The notes beneath the pieces are model-generated. The model was given only the letters and a program-made list of their open reading frames with translations, was not told where the DNA came from and ran no database searches. Position numbers and translations under genes: made by a program. Source: Cupriavidus pauculus (GTDB lineage Bacteria > Pseudomonadota > Gammaproteobacteria > Burkholderiales > Burkholderiaceae). Taken from it: DNA of 64,000 nucleotides. The stretch covers positions 103,319-167,318 of the forward strand of contig NZ_PJRP01000004.1 of assembly GCF_002858765.1 (NCBI RefSeq), in the 5' to 3' direction. Below, piece after piece: positions 1 to 8,671 of this stretch. Numbering within the stretch: the first letter of the stretch is position 1; every line of letters starts with the position of its first letter.

Positions 1-116
1 GTCTGGCTTGGGTGCGGGAACGGAGCGAACTTTTTAGGATGGAGCGTGTCGGACGCCTTCCTTGCGACGCAGAGCGTGACCAGGCACATCTGGTTCAGAA
101 AAAAAGGAGTCCCTGC

Positions 117-344
117 ATGGCTTCGAACATTCACGTCGTGCCAACCGAGCGCAATGGCTGGGCCGTGGAAGAAGAAGGGAGCGCCGGCCCTGCGAAGCTT
201 TACAACACTCAGGAAGAAGCCATCGCCGCTGGCACCGAGCGTGCCAAGGCAGACAAGGTTGAACTGCTGATCCATGGCTTCGACGGACGGATCCTCGCGC
301 GGACTGACTTTGGCCATAAACCGCGTACCTTCGGCACTAAGTGA
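117..344 (+). CDS. DUF2188 family small protein
   Basis: A 75-residue soluble protein beginning MASNIHVVPTERNGWAV and ending in a GRILARTDFGHKP segment. The opening strand (hVVP...gW.V), a central helix over EEAIAAGTERAKAD and a final IxGxDGRI strand are the pattern of the DUF2188 family, whose function is unknown. The frame is open further upstream, but the ATG at 117 follows an AAAAAGGAG ribosome site at a good distance and matches the usual family length. It lies alone, with the next gene on the other strand. Confidence 0.8.
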   Translation: MASNIHVVPTERNGWAVEEEGSAGPAKLYNTQEEAIAAGTERAKADKVELLIHGFDGRILARTDFGHKPRTFGTK

Positions 345-524
345 CGAACTGATGCCGACAGTCCCTTTCGGAAGGGATCTGCTGCGGCACGTGGTTTATT
401 GTTTCCAATATTCACTTTCGCGGTAATTAATCTCTGTAAAACACCGGGCGTACTCGGTCTAACCTCAATGGCCACCCCGACTTCCTGACCAGATTGAAGT
501 GGTAATGTGAATCAAGAGCCATTT

Positions 525-1793
525 TCATGTGTTGGATGGAACGGCGTTGGGCTCGCCGTAAGAGGTCAGATAGGCAAGGACGGCCGCCAGAACGAGCAGT
601 GCGGCGCTGGCCTCGAGCGTGCTGCGATAGCCAAGCGTGTCAAACAGAACGCCGCCGACGGTGGACCCCATCGCAATCGCGAGCTGAACAACGGCAACCA
701 TGAGCCCGCCACCGGCCTCCGGGTGGTGGGGAAACGTGCGCGTGATCCAACTCCACCAGCCGACGGGCGCCGCAGTGGAGACCAGCCCCCACAGCGCCAA
801 GAGCGCGAAGACAGCGCCGCGTTGATGCCCGAAGGCGATGAGTGCCACGGCGATGGCAGCCATGAGCGCCGGGATAGCGATAAGCGTGAAATAGAACGCG
901 CGCTTCAGTACCGTACCGATGACCATGGTGCCGAGGAATCCGGCCGCGCCGATGACAAGCAGCATTACGGACAGCGTAGACGCGTTCACTTGGGTCACAG
1001 TCTCAAGGAATGGCCGGATGTAGGTGAATAGCGTGAACTGTCCGGCGAAAAATATCGCGGCGGCCAGCATGCCACATGCCACGACCGGTCGACGCAAATG
1101 GGCAAACACATGGCCTGACCCGCCGCTACGCGATGCCACTGGCATGGCGGGCAAACTGATCCATTGCCATGCGAGAGAGACCAACGCCACGGGCACCAGA
1201 CAGTAGAACGCCCCGCGCCAGCCAACGATTGCCCCGAGATAACTGCCAAGCGGCGCGGCAACGACCGTAGCCAGCGCATTCCCGCCGTTAAAGACGGCAA
1301 GCGCCCGTGGCACCTGGTGAGGCGGCACCAGTCGCATGGCAGTGGCTGCGGACAATGACCAGAAGCCACCCACCACCACGCCAATCAAGACACGACCGGC
1401 CATATAGACAAGGTACGTCGGCGCCAACGCGATGACGGCGCCTGACAACGCCATCACGCCTGTGAGGCCTAGCAGTAGGATCTTCCGATTCATACTGCCC
1501 GCCACCGCCGAAATGAAAAGACTGGTGACGACGGCAAAGGCCCCCGAGATCGCGATGCCCAGGCCAGCCATCCCCTCCGATACCCGTAAGTCCGCTGCCA
1601 TGAGCGTCAACAGGCTGACGGGCATGAACTCCGACGCGATCAGTGCGAATACACAGAGGGTCATCGCGAAGACGCCGCTCCAGTACGCCATTTGCTGGGG
1701 CGGTGGATCGTGCGTGTGGGAAGGGTGGGGACTGCTGACCGACGCAGAGTCTGAGAAAGACGCCGCGCGTTGATGTAGAACGCTGTTTTCCAT
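525..1793 (-). CDS. MFS exporter, NepI-like (DHA1 family)
   Basis: A 422-residue major facilitator with about twelve hydrophobic segments after a roughly 35-residue polar, His/Pro-rich N-terminus. The first segment carries EFMPVSLLTLMAADL followed by SEGMAG, and a later stretch reads GGFWSLSAATAMRLVPP. Both closely follow NepI, the E. coli purine ribonucleoside efflux pump. The likely role is proton-driven export of a nucleoside-like or drug-like compound; the exact substrate is inference. A start at the second Met (near residue 35, MAYWSGVF) is possible. No regulator is adjacent. Confidence 0.85.
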   Translation of the reverse strand: MENSVLHQRAASFSDSASVSSPHPSHTHDPPPQQMAYWSGVFAMTLCVFALIASEFMPVSLLTLMAADLRVSEGMAGLGIAISGAFAVVTSLFISAVAGSMNRKILLLGLTGVMALSGAVIALAPTYLVYMAGRVLIGVVVGGFWSLSAATAMRLVPPHQVPRALAVFNGGNALATVVAAPLGSYLGAIVGWRGAFYCLVPVALVSLAWQWISLPAMPVASRSGGSGHVFAHLRRPVVACGMLAAAIFFAGQFTLFTYIRPFLETVTQVNASTLSVMLLVIGAAGFLGTMVIGTVLKRAFYFTLIAIPALMAAIAVALIAFGHQRGAVFALLALWGLVSTAAPVGWWSWITRTFPHHPEAGGGLMVAVVQLAIAMGSTVGGVLFDTLGYRSTLEASAALLVLAAVLAYLTSYGEPNAVPSNT

Positions 1794-2003
1794 TGGCGAT
1801 ATGTTGGAGCGAATCGCCAGGCAGGACTAGGTCATCAATGATGGATGCCTTTATGAGTCACGCTCATGAACTGGGCAAGCCTCGCCGTTGCCTACGGTGT
1901 TGCCCGACGATGTAAGGCAAAGAGTGATCACGCAGGTGCAAGCTCTAAAAAAAGGCGTTGTGATCGGTGACGTCGAAATTGGCATTTCCTCGAAGGAGCC
2001 GGA

Positions 2004-2174
2004 ATGAAGCGAGAGGACCTGAAGCACATCATCCGTGCATCCGGAGAGATCACCGGCGAATATGAATTCGTCATCGTTGGAAGTCAGTCTTTCTTCGGTG
2101 GGCACCCGCGCTTCGCGAGGCAGGAGGAAATCCTCGGGCAGGGCAAGAAGCCATCGAGATTCACACGGCACTAG
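2004..2174 (+). pseudogene. N-terminal remnant of a DUF6036-type nucleotidyltransferase
   Basis: The frame reads MKREDLKHIIRASGEITGEY then EFVIVGSQS, which I recognise as the start of a DUF6036-type nucleotidyltransferase-fold protein. Homology stops soon after GSQS, and the remaining residues to the stop are out of family. The start ATG overlaps the stop of an upstream frame (ATGA at 2004-2007). That upstream frame, ending VVIGDVEIGISSKEPE, is probably the tail of the partner gene usually coupled to this family. Only about a fifth of the gene survives. Confidence 0.6.
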
Positions 2175-2362
2175 GCTTGGTCGCGGCAGGACTGGGATTC
2201 ACCGTGGTCGGCGCCTCGGTCGCGGCAGTGGACAGGAATGACGTGGCGGTCGTCCCCCTGAAGACGCAGGCAACGCTAGTGGCCGTGACGCGAGTTGGCG
2301 ATGCCAGCTCAGCTGTACGAGAGTTTGTCGCGGCCCTCGCGCTTCCGGGGCCGCGTCCATGA
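2096..2362 (+). pseudogene. C-terminal remnant of a LysR-type regulator
   Basis: In the frame ending with TGA at 2360-2362, the sequence reads WAPALREAGGNPRAGQEAIE then IHTALGLVAAGLGFTVVGAS and ends AVREFVAALALPGPRP. This is the end of a LysR substrate-binding domain: the ALGLVAAGLG segment and the closing helix are typical. No start codon, helix-turn-helix or first half is present. It begins where the preceding nucleotidyltransferase remnant loses homology, so the two fragments look fused by a deletion or illegitimate recombination near 2090-2105. Confidence 0.65.
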
Positions 2363-2498
2363 CCGCTTCTCGCCTTTAAACGCGCCGCATGCTGCACGGT
2401 CACGCGCTTGGGAATCTGTGCAAGCCGGTGGCGACATCAAGCCCTTTCTCCACGGTCTCTCGTCCACCGCCCACTGGCGGTTAGTGCCACATGCACAA

Positions 2499-2527
2499 AA
2501 GTGGTGATATATTACATATCACCACTT
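2499..2527. promoter_or_regulatory. Perfect 12-bp inverted repeat, likely operator
   Basis: AAGTGGTGATAT, a 5-base spacer ATTAC, then ATATCACCACTT: both arms match without error. It ends 20 bases before the ATG of the hydrolase at 2548. No T-run follows, so a terminator is unlikely. The AT-rich centre suggests an operator overlapping a promoter; the protein that binds it is unknown. Confidence 0.55.
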
Positions 2528-2547
2528 AAATAAGCGTCGCTTCCGTC

Positions 2548-3222
2548 ATGTTCGATCCTTCTTTGCTAGGCCGGATGACTTTTACGCACGCCGAGCCGTC
2601 ACAGCCCGCCTTGCCGCCGGGCCGTCACCGGCTTGGAATTGCCGACGAGCGTGATGCTGTCCTGTACGTACCGGCAGGGCTCGGCCCGGCGCAGGCGCCA
2701 TTGCTGGTCATGTTTCACGGCGCCGGCGGCTTTCCGGAAAAGGTGTTGCCGTTCATCGAGCCGCACGCGGACATGCATGGCTTTCTGGTGTTGGCGCCGC
2801 ATTCGACCTTTCCCACGTGGGACATTGTCATTGGCGGCAACGGGCCCGACTTGGAGCGGCTGCAGCAGGCGCTGGCCGCCGTCTCGGCTCGTTACCGGAT
2901 TTGTCGTGACCGACTGGCGTTCGCAGGCTTCTCGGATGGCGCGAGCTACGCGCTTTCAATCGGTATCACCAACGGCGATATTGCCAGCCACATCATCGCT
3001 TTCTCTGGCGGGTTCATGTCCGTATTCACGCAGGAAGGCACGCCAAAGGTCTTCATCGCGCATGGGCTGGCCGACGAGCAACTGCCCGTGCACACTAGTG
3101 GCCGCGCCAATGCCGCCAAGCTAAAGGCTGCGGGTTACGACGTCGAGTATGTCGAGTTCAATGGCATGCATGCAATTCAACCGGCGATTGTGACCGAGGC
3201 CATCCGCTTTTTCCTGGCATAG
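2548..3222 (+). CDS. Alpha/beta hydrolase (esterase/dienelactone-hydrolase type)
   Basis: A 224-residue single-domain alpha/beta hydrolase without signal peptide. The oxyanion-side motif FHGAGGFPEK lies near residue 55, the nucleophile elbow is GFSDGAS (Ser near residue 131), the acid is probably the Asp of HGLADEQLP, and the His is in NGMHAIQP near the end. This order and length fit the carboxylesterase/phospholipase family. Ser followed by Asp in the elbow is a less usual variant. The start has a weak ribosome site, and a Met ten residues in is an alternative. A perfect palindrome lies just upstream. Confidence 0.8.
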   Translation: MFDPSLLGRMTFTHAEPSQPALPPGRHRLGIADERDAVLYVPAGLGPAQAPLLVMFHGAGGFPEKVLPFIEPHADMHGFLVLAPHSTFPTWDIVIGGNGPDLERLQQALAAVSARYRICRDRLAFAGFSDGASYALSIGITNGDIASHIIAFSGGFMSVFTQEGTPKVFIAHGLADEQLPVHTSGRANAAKLKAAGYDVEYVEFNGMHAIQPAIVTEAIRFFLA

Positions 3223-3275
3223 CGCTCCATCACGTCGCGTGAGCCCTGGGATTTGCCGCTAACGGAGTGCAACCC

Positions 3276-4901
3276 ATGAATTTCGAGATTCCGCAGTCCC
3301 TGATTCACCCGCTACTTGCAATGGTCAAAGCCGAGTCTCCGCTGGCCCGGGAGCTCAAGGAGCACGGCATCTGTCATGGCAGCATGTCAGTGTCAGTCCG
3401 GCTGTTTGACGCGCAGTCGCTGAATTCGCTCTATACACTGAGCAAGGCGCAGAACGAGCGCGAACTTCTTTTCCAGATGCTTGCGCTGGATAACATCTAC
3501 AACGCGCCACAGGCGCGCATTATTCCTAGCCTGGAGTTGCTGGCAGCAGGACTTGTCGCCTACCTGTCTCGCGATGTCATCGACGGCTGGCTGTATCAGC
3601 GCAGCCGCGATGGCGTAATGCTGCCGTGGCTAGTCCAGCGCGTTCGTCACGTAGAGCCCGAGCAGGGCATGCCCTACGTTGCGATCGACCTGGTGGCGAA
3701 TACCATGTTGTCTGCCAATTCGGAGTTGACCGATCCCGCACGGCGCAGGTCGGGTATGACAACTTCGATCGTCGTCACGCGTGACGAGATCGTCGATCGT
3801 ACGATCCCCCAACTTCTTGCCGATTTCGGCTACTTCAAGGAATGCGCGGAATTCCGGCAGGAATACGAACGGCATGCGCAACTTTTTGTGCGCTACCAGC
3901 GCGGCTTCGGCGCACAGTACATCGCCACGGGGTCCGCCTTCACCGCCGAAGGTAAAGGCGCCGTCGCGCTCGCGCGCCTTGGCGACGGCGTGGCGGCTCG
4001 CTGCATCAATGACGAGGAAAGGCTCGAACGTCGTTTCGAAGTGACCTGTGACGCGGAGTTCTGGCGCAAGGCCGGTGTTACGACCGGCTTTGAAAAGATA
4101 CCGCGACATGGCTACGTACACTTATTCCATCTGGAATGGCACCAAAACATCTGGGTGCATGTGCAGCATCTGAGCGAATATCGCTACCGGCCCGAACTGC
4201 GCGACAAGCTGGTGCTGCCGGATCACCACCGCGACCTGATCGACATTCTGACCTCGCACATGGACATCTTGGTACAGGACTTCGTGGCGGGAAAATCGGG
4301 CGGTACAACTATCCTCTGTCAGGGTGCGCCAGGCCTTGGTAAGACGTTGACCGCAGAGGTGTATGCGGAAGTCGTCGGCAAGCCGCTCTACCGCGTACAT
4401 TCCGGACAATTGGGTACGACTGCCGCATCGGTCGGCGCGAGCCTTACGGAGATACTGCGCCGGGCCATGCGCTGGAATGCGGTGCTGCTGCTGGATGAGG
4501 CAGATGTCTACATTCGCCGCCGCGGCAACGACCTGGAGCACAACGCTATCGTTGCGGAGTTCCTGCGCACGCTGGAGTATTTCAACGGGCTGTTGTTCAT
4601 GACGACCAACCGTACCGGCGACGTCGATGATGCCATCCTGTCGCGCTGCATTGCTACCATCCAGTACGAGACGCCGGGCAGGGACGATGCGGCGAGGCTG
4701 TGGCGCCTGCAATCCGACCAGTACAGTGCGGCGCTGAGCGACGAATTGGTGGACGTATTGACTGCTGCCTACCCGAAAGCGAGCGGACGCGACATCAAGG
4801 AGCTGATGAAACTCGCTACCCGCTATGGCAAGGCGAAGCAGACGACGTTATCCGAAGATGTGTTCAAGCTATGCGCTCAGTTCCGAACAATTGAAACATG
4901 A
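3276..4901 (+). CDS. AAA+ family ATPase
   Basis: A 541-residue protein with an uncharacterised N-terminal half and a C-terminal AAA+ module. Walker A GAPGLGKT is near residue 350, Walker B VLLLDEAD near 402, a sensor-1-like MTTNRTGD near 440, and an arginine-finger region SRCIATIQYETPGR follows. The lid carries ASGRDIKELMKLA. The N-terminal domain presumably binds the substrate or partner. I chose the ATG at 3276 because ACGGAG lies eight bases upstream; a GTG three codons earlier is the alternative. It may share a transcript with the hydrolase before it (about 50 bases apart). The function is unknown beyond ATP-driven remodelling. Confidence 0.85.
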   Translation: MNFEIPQSLIHPLLAMVKAESPLARELKEHGICHGSMSVSVRLFDAQSLNSLYTLSKAQNERELLFQMLALDNIYNAPQARIIPSLELLAAGLVAYLSRDVIDGWLYQRSRDGVMLPWLVQRVRHVEPEQGMPYVAIDLVANTMLSANSELTDPARRRSGMTTSIVVTRDEIVDRTIPQLLADFGYFKECAEFRQEYERHAQLFVRYQRGFGAQYIATGSAFTAEGKGAVALARLGDGVAARCINDEERLERRFEVTCDAEFWRKAGVTTGFEKIPRHGYVHLFHLEWHQNIWVHVQHLSEYRYRPELRDKLVLPDHHRDLIDILTSHMDILVQDFVAGKSGGTTILCQGAPGLGKTLTAEVYAEVVGKPLYRVHSGQLGTTAASVGASLTEILRRAMRWNAVLLLDEADVYIRRRGNDLEHNAIVAEFLRTLEYFNGLLFMTTNRTGDVDDAILSRCIATIQYETPGRDDAARLWRLQSDQYSAALSDELVDVLTAAYPKASGRDIKELMKLATRYGKAKQTTLSEDVFKLCAQFRTIET

Positions 4902-5190
4902 CAAACAAATGTCCGTATATCGCTCACTTTGACCGGAGCGTGGCAGCCTAACGATGCAAATATGCTTCCCCCTAAGGCCTGTCGCTCGCTTTACGCCGAA
5001 GTGCCGCTTCTGAATCAATCGTAGGAACGCGGCAAATTTGCGGTCAGGAATATCCTACGACCGTTTCAGTTATCCGTGATACGCATTGTTGTCACGCACC
5101 GAAGGCATTTGGCCTCTTTCTCATCTAGTCTCGAAATCAAGGAGGCGGCCGAGGCTGAAGGCAGCGTCCTGAGTCAGAAGGAGTGGCACG

Positions 5191-5406
5191 ATGCGCAATT
5201 CCCAGAGTTCGCTACGCGGTCTCGTAGAAAAGTGGTTGTCGCCAAGCGAGGCTAGCCCCGTGCGCGTCACCCGTTTTGGTCAACTCGCCGACCATAAGGG
5301 TTGCTTCGTGTACGTCGAATCGATCCCAGCCACGCGAGGCCTATCCATGGCATTTTTCCGTCATGGCGACGGCGAGTGGTACGTGTTTCCGCCGAGTGCG
5401 CGCTAG
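5191..5406 (+). CDS. Small hypothetical protein
   Basis: A 71-residue protein preceded by a clear GAAGGAG ribosome site. It opens MRNSQSSLRGLVEKWLSP and ends GEWYVFPPSAR; the middle alternates short beta-like segments (RVTRF, GCFVYVES, MAFFRHG). No signal peptide or membrane segment. I do not recognise a named family. The ribosome site and protein-like composition support it being real. Confidence 0.6.
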   Translation: MRNSQSSLRGLVEKWLSPSEASPVRVTRFGQLADHKGCFVYVESIPATRGLSMAFFRHGDGEWYVFPPSAR

Positions 5407-5510
5407 CAGCGACCGTACGAGACTTTTGTCCCTTGACGGTCTTGCAGTACGCCAGTGGTTGCGGCACTGCGGCACTTCTGACTAACGGACTTACTGACAC
5501 GCCAGTTTTC

Positions 5511-5558
5511 GCCCCTAACGGTGATCGCTCCTAACAGTGATCGCCCTTAGCAGTGAGC
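5511..5558. repeat. Three tandem copies of a 16-base repeat
   Basis: Three contiguous imperfect units: GCCCCTAACGGTGATC, GCTCCTAACAGTGATC and GCCCTTAGCAGTGAGC. They sit between the 3' ends of two convergent genes, just after the stop of the membrane protein read on the minus strand. No hairpin or T-run is obvious. Could be slippage-generated or a protein-binding array. Confidence 0.6.
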
Positions 5559-5574
5559 CTGCAAGCCGGTGAGC

Positions 5575-6288
5575 TTATCGGAGCGAATCAGCGTCACCGT
5601 CTTCGTGATGTGACGTTCCAAGTCCCACGCCGACCCCAACACCGGTACCCATTCCGCCCGCCCCAATACCCATTCCGCCGACGCCAGAACCTTTGCCTCC
5701 CGCGATTCCGCCTCCGCTTTCCTTGCGTCCTTCGCCTTTGCGCGCGGCGCTACCCGGGCGCGTCGGGCCTTGCCGGGGAATCGCCAAATGGCTAGGGATC
5801 GGGTCCAAGTCCAGAACGTTCCGGATGAAGTCGCGCAGTGACACGACAAGTTCGCTGGTGTCGATAACCCGGCCCGCCGCCAAGTCTGAGGCCGCCTGGG
5901 CGGCCAAGATAACTTGTTCCTCGGTCCCGAGCAGAAGGATGTCCGATAGTGCCGCCTCGACAGCATCTCGGGTGCGCCGCGACCTGTCCGTCGACGGCCA
6001 AGCCACCTCCGCCGATGGGCTGACCGGGGCTGTCTGAGCGGCTCTTCGGGCATCGCGCCGATGCTGAGGGTCAACGGCCAGATTGCCGGTGAACGAACCG
6101 CCCAGCGTCTTGTAGGCGGCCATAAGTGTGCGTAGGCGCTCGTTGATCTGGCGATTTTCCCGCTCGCGGCGCTGTTGGATCGTCTGCATGGCCACCAACC
6201 GGAAGCCCACACCTATCAACGTGATCAAGGCGAGACCCAGCAACGTTGACAGGAGCGCCTGCCAGGAACTGAAATCAATAGCTCGCAT
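5575..6288 (-). CDS. Membrane-anchored hypothetical protein
   Basis: A 237-residue protein with one N-terminal membrane segment (residues about 10-33, LLSTLLGLALITLIGVGFRL). It is followed by a charged coiled-coil-like stretch (IQQRRERENRQINERLRTLM), a conserved core with AYKTLGGSFTGNLAVDP and DAVEAALSDILLLGTEEQV, and a Gly-rich low-complexity tail. It resembles a conserved but unnamed family of proteobacterial inner-membrane proteins. The large soluble part would be cytoplasmic or periplasmic depending on topology. The ribosome site at the start is weak. Confidence 0.7.
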   Translation of the reverse strand: MRAIDFSSWQALLSTLLGLALITLIGVGFRLVAMQTIQQRRERENRQINERLRTLMAAYKTLGGSFTGNLAVDPQHRRDARRAAQTAPVSPSAEVAWPSTDRSRRTRDAVEAALSDILLLGTEEQVILAAQAASDLAAGRVIDTSELVVSLRDFIRNVLDLDPIPSHLAIPRQGPTRPGSAARKGEGRKESGGGIAGGKGSGVGGMGIGAGGMGTGVGVGVGLGTSHHEDGDADSLR

Positions 6289-6476
6289 CGGGGGATTCAG
6301 GGAAGCAGGGCGGCGAATGGGAGCGAGTGGCCGCAGACATAACAGATCGGGTGCCGATTCACGAGAGAATCTGATCGGTACCCGCTCTGCCTGCGGCTCG
6401 TCGTCTGCATCCGCGCGCGCCTCTCTCCGTTTCGCTCTCCAAAGGCGCGAAGCGGCTCGGCGACGCCGCCTAATTA

Positions 6477-6797
6477 CTACTTCTTTGCCCCGTCAGTGTA
6501 GGGATCGGGCTTGCCGGTCTTTGCGCCGTCCGTGTACGGGTCGGCCTTACCAACTTTTGCGCCGTCTGTGTACGGGTCAGCCTTTTTCGGCGCGAGATCG
6601 GAACGCGTTGAGGTCTTTGCGCCATCCGTGTACGTATCGAACTTCCCTGCCTTCGCGCCATCCGTGTACGGATCAGGCTTCCCAGTCTTGGCACCCTGGG
6701 TATACGGGTCGACCGGCTTTTGTTGTGCATACACTACGTGCGTCGCTCCAGCCGCCGCGATGGCAACAATCAATGAGGGGAATAGCGTCTTGCTCAT
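6477..6797 (-). CDS. Secreted DPYTDGAK-repeat protein
   Basis: A 106-residue protein with a signal peptide (residues 1-24, cleavage after VVYA) followed by six copies of an octapeptide close to DPYTDGAK, mostly spaced 12 residues apart and once separated by a longer insert (STRSDLAPKK). The mature part has no other domain and should be exported and largely disordered. From memory it resembles the small metal- or stress-responsive repeat proteins of Cupriavidus/Ralstonia (CopQ-like); that link is a suggestion only. A related five-unit protein is encoded near 56.5 kb. Confidence 0.75.
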   Translation of the reverse strand: MSKTLFPSLIVAIAAAGATHVVYAQQKPVDPYTQGAKTGKPDPYTDGAKAGKFDTYTDGAKTSTRSDLAPKKADPYTDGAKVGKADPYTDGAKTGKPDPYTDGAKK

Positions 6798-7146
6798 GAG
6801 GTGGATCTCCGAAGATGGGCGCGACTCAGATGCCTATGCCGATAGGGCCCAAATATCGGGTAGGCGTTTGCAGATAGTACGCTTCTAGGCTCCAACATGT
6901 CGTCCGCGAACATTCCATTCGGACGTACGGCGAAGTCCGCCAGGGGATCTTTGATCGGAGGTAAGGGGCGGCGGTGCCTCTTCCGCATGCCCTTTCAGCA
7001 TGGAGCACGCAACATCCATTCCAATGCTTGTTTTGCATAACCGGCAAACGCCGCCGTGACGGTAATACTCTCTTTGCATGACCCCGACGATGGGGATGTC
7101 AGCCCCATACACTTCATAGAAAGCAGGTTGCTGAGGGAGAAAAGTC
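6798..7146. other. Intergenic region between divergent genes
   Basis: About 350 bases separating the divergent repeat-protein and aspartase genes. It ends in GAGGGAGAAAAGTC just before the aspartase ATG, a usable ribosome site. A minus-strand frame runs through it into the aspartase start, but it lacks a ribosome site and has unconvincing composition. I see no tRNA, strong hairpin or clear operator. Confidence 0.4.
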
Positions 7147-8574
7147 ATGGCCGACACACCGTTTCGCATCGAACACGACCTCATTGGAGACAGAGAAGTG
7201 CCGTCGGATGCCTACTATGGCGTCCACACCCTTCGTGCCGTTGAAAATTTTCCTATCACTGGCACACCCATTTCCATCTACCCGGAGTTAATCAAGGCGC
7301 TCGCGGCAATCAAGCAGGCGGCCGCGCTTGCCAACCATGAGTTGGGTCTCCTGGACGAACCGCGATGCAATGCCATCGTGGACGCCTGCAAGGAAATCAT
7401 CGCTGGTCGTTTGCACGAACAATTCGTCGTCGACGTGATTCAAGGCGGCGCGGGCACCTCGACAAACATGAATGCCAACGAGGTCATCGCCAACCGTGCG
7501 TTAGAACTGCTCGGCCACAAGAAGGGCGAATACGCGCATCTCCATCCCAACGAGCACGTCAACATTGGCCAAAGCACCAACGACGTCTATCCGAGCGCGC
7601 TCAAGGTGGCGACGTGGTTCGGTATTGCCGGACTGATTGACGCGATGGCCACGCTGCGCAACGCGTTCGAAGCTAAGGCGGCAGAGTTCGCGCACATCAT
7701 CAAGATGGGGCGTACCCAACTGCAGGACGCCGTGCCAATGACGCTGGGCCAAGAGTTCAGCACTTACGCGGTGATGTTGGGTGAGGATGAGCAGCGCCTG
7801 CGTGAGGCGTCAATGCTCATCTGCGAAATCAACCTGGGTGCCACAGCGATCGGCACTGGCATCACCGCACACCCTTCGTACGCGCCTTTGGTATTGCAGC
7901 GGCTTCGAGACATCACGCGCATTCCGCTACAGACGGCCCCAAATCTAATCGAAGCGACGCAAGACTGCGGCGCCTTCGTGCAACTTTCCGGGGTCCTCAA
8001 GCGTGTAGCGGTGAAGCTGTCAAAGACTTGTAACGACCTGCGGCTCCTATCGAGCGGTCCCCGGGCAGGACTCAACGAAATCAACCTGCCACCGATGCAA
8101 GCGGGCTCCAGCATCATGCCCGGAAAGGTAAACCCGGTCATTCCTGAGGTCGTCAATCAGATCGCCTTTGAAGTGATTGGCAATGACGTCACTGTGACCT
8201 TTGCAGCAGAGGCAGGGCAACTGCAACTCAATGCGTTCGAGCCGATTATTGCCCACAGCCTCTTCAAGAGCGTGAGTCACCTTCGGAATGGTTGCTTGAC
8301 GCTCGCAGAACGCTGCGTCAAGGGTATAACCGCCAACGAAGAGAGGCTTCGTGCGATCGTGGAGAATTCCATCGGTATCGTGACGGCGCTGAACCCATAC
8401 ATCGGATACGCCAATGCGACGGCTGTCGCGCAGGAAGCCCATGCCACCGGTGGTAGCGTCTATGAAATCGTGCTGCAAAAGGGCTTGCTGTCGAAAGAGG
8501 AGCTGGATCGAATTCTTCGGCCAGAGACGCTGACGCAACCGGTACCACTTGAAACTAAGGGCCCATCGCGCTGA
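7147..8574 (+). CDS. aspA: Aspartate ammonia-lyase
   Basis: A 475-residue enzyme of the aspartase/fumarase superfamily that converts L-aspartate to fumarate and ammonia. The N-terminus reads RIEHDLIGDREVPSDAYYG, typical of AspA. Superfamily motifs include GTSTNMNANEVIANRA, HVNIGQSTNDVYPSA and the mobile-loop signature GSSIMPGKVNP near residue 320 with the catalytic Ser. Length is normal. A purine-rich ribosome site precedes the ATG. It stands alone on the plus strand, so a nitrogen or dicarboxylate role is likely but the regulation is not visible. Confidence 0.93.
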   Translation: MADTPFRIEHDLIGDREVPSDAYYGVHTLRAVENFPITGTPISIYPELIKALAAIKQAAALANHELGLLDEPRCNAIVDACKEIIAGRLHEQFVVDVIQGGAGTSTNMNANEVIANRALELLGHKKGEYAHLHPNEHVNIGQSTNDVYPSALKVATWFGIAGLIDAMATLRNAFEAKAAEFAHIIKMGRTQLQDAVPMTLGQEFSTYAVMLGEDEQRLREASMLICEINLGATAIGTGITAHPSYAPLVLQRLRDITRIPLQTAPNLIEATQDCGAFVQLSGVLKRVAVKLSKTCNDLRLLSSGPRAGLNEINLPPMQAGSSIMPGKVNPVIPEVVNQIAFEVIGNDVTVTFAAEAGQLQLNAFEPIIAHSLFKSVSHLRNGCLTLAERCVKGITANEERLRAIVENSIGIVTALNPYIGYANATAVAQEAHATGGSVYEIVLQKGLLSKEELDRILRPETLTQPVPLETKGPSR

Positions 8575-8636
8575 ACGTTCGGCTATGCCGAAGCACACGC
8601 GCCTGGCGGGCCGGCACTGGGGTCAATTTCCATATC

Positions 8637-8654
8637 TTGACTGATCGTTCCAAT
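8637..8654 (+). promoter_or_regulatory. Operator-like motif, copy 1 (upstream of tetR)
   Basis: TTGACTGATCGTTCCAAT, 17 bases before the regulator's ATG. The pattern TTGAnnGAnCnTTCCA recurs upstream of the next gene (9256-9273). Its position before both regulator and neighbour suggests the TetR protein's own binding site; it could also include a -35 element. Confidence 0.45.
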
Positions 8655-8671
8655 ATGCGTAGCATGGTGCG

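Noticed and set aside
5547..6212. Long alternative frame on the minus strand across the membrane protein
   Set aside because: It is the shifted shadow of the 5575-6288 gene, which has the membrane segment and family-like core.
6885..7184. Minus-strand frame with CRLCKTS (Cys-x-x-Cys) overlapping the aspartase start
   Set aside because: No ribosome site, overlaps the aspartase start, and composition is not convincing.
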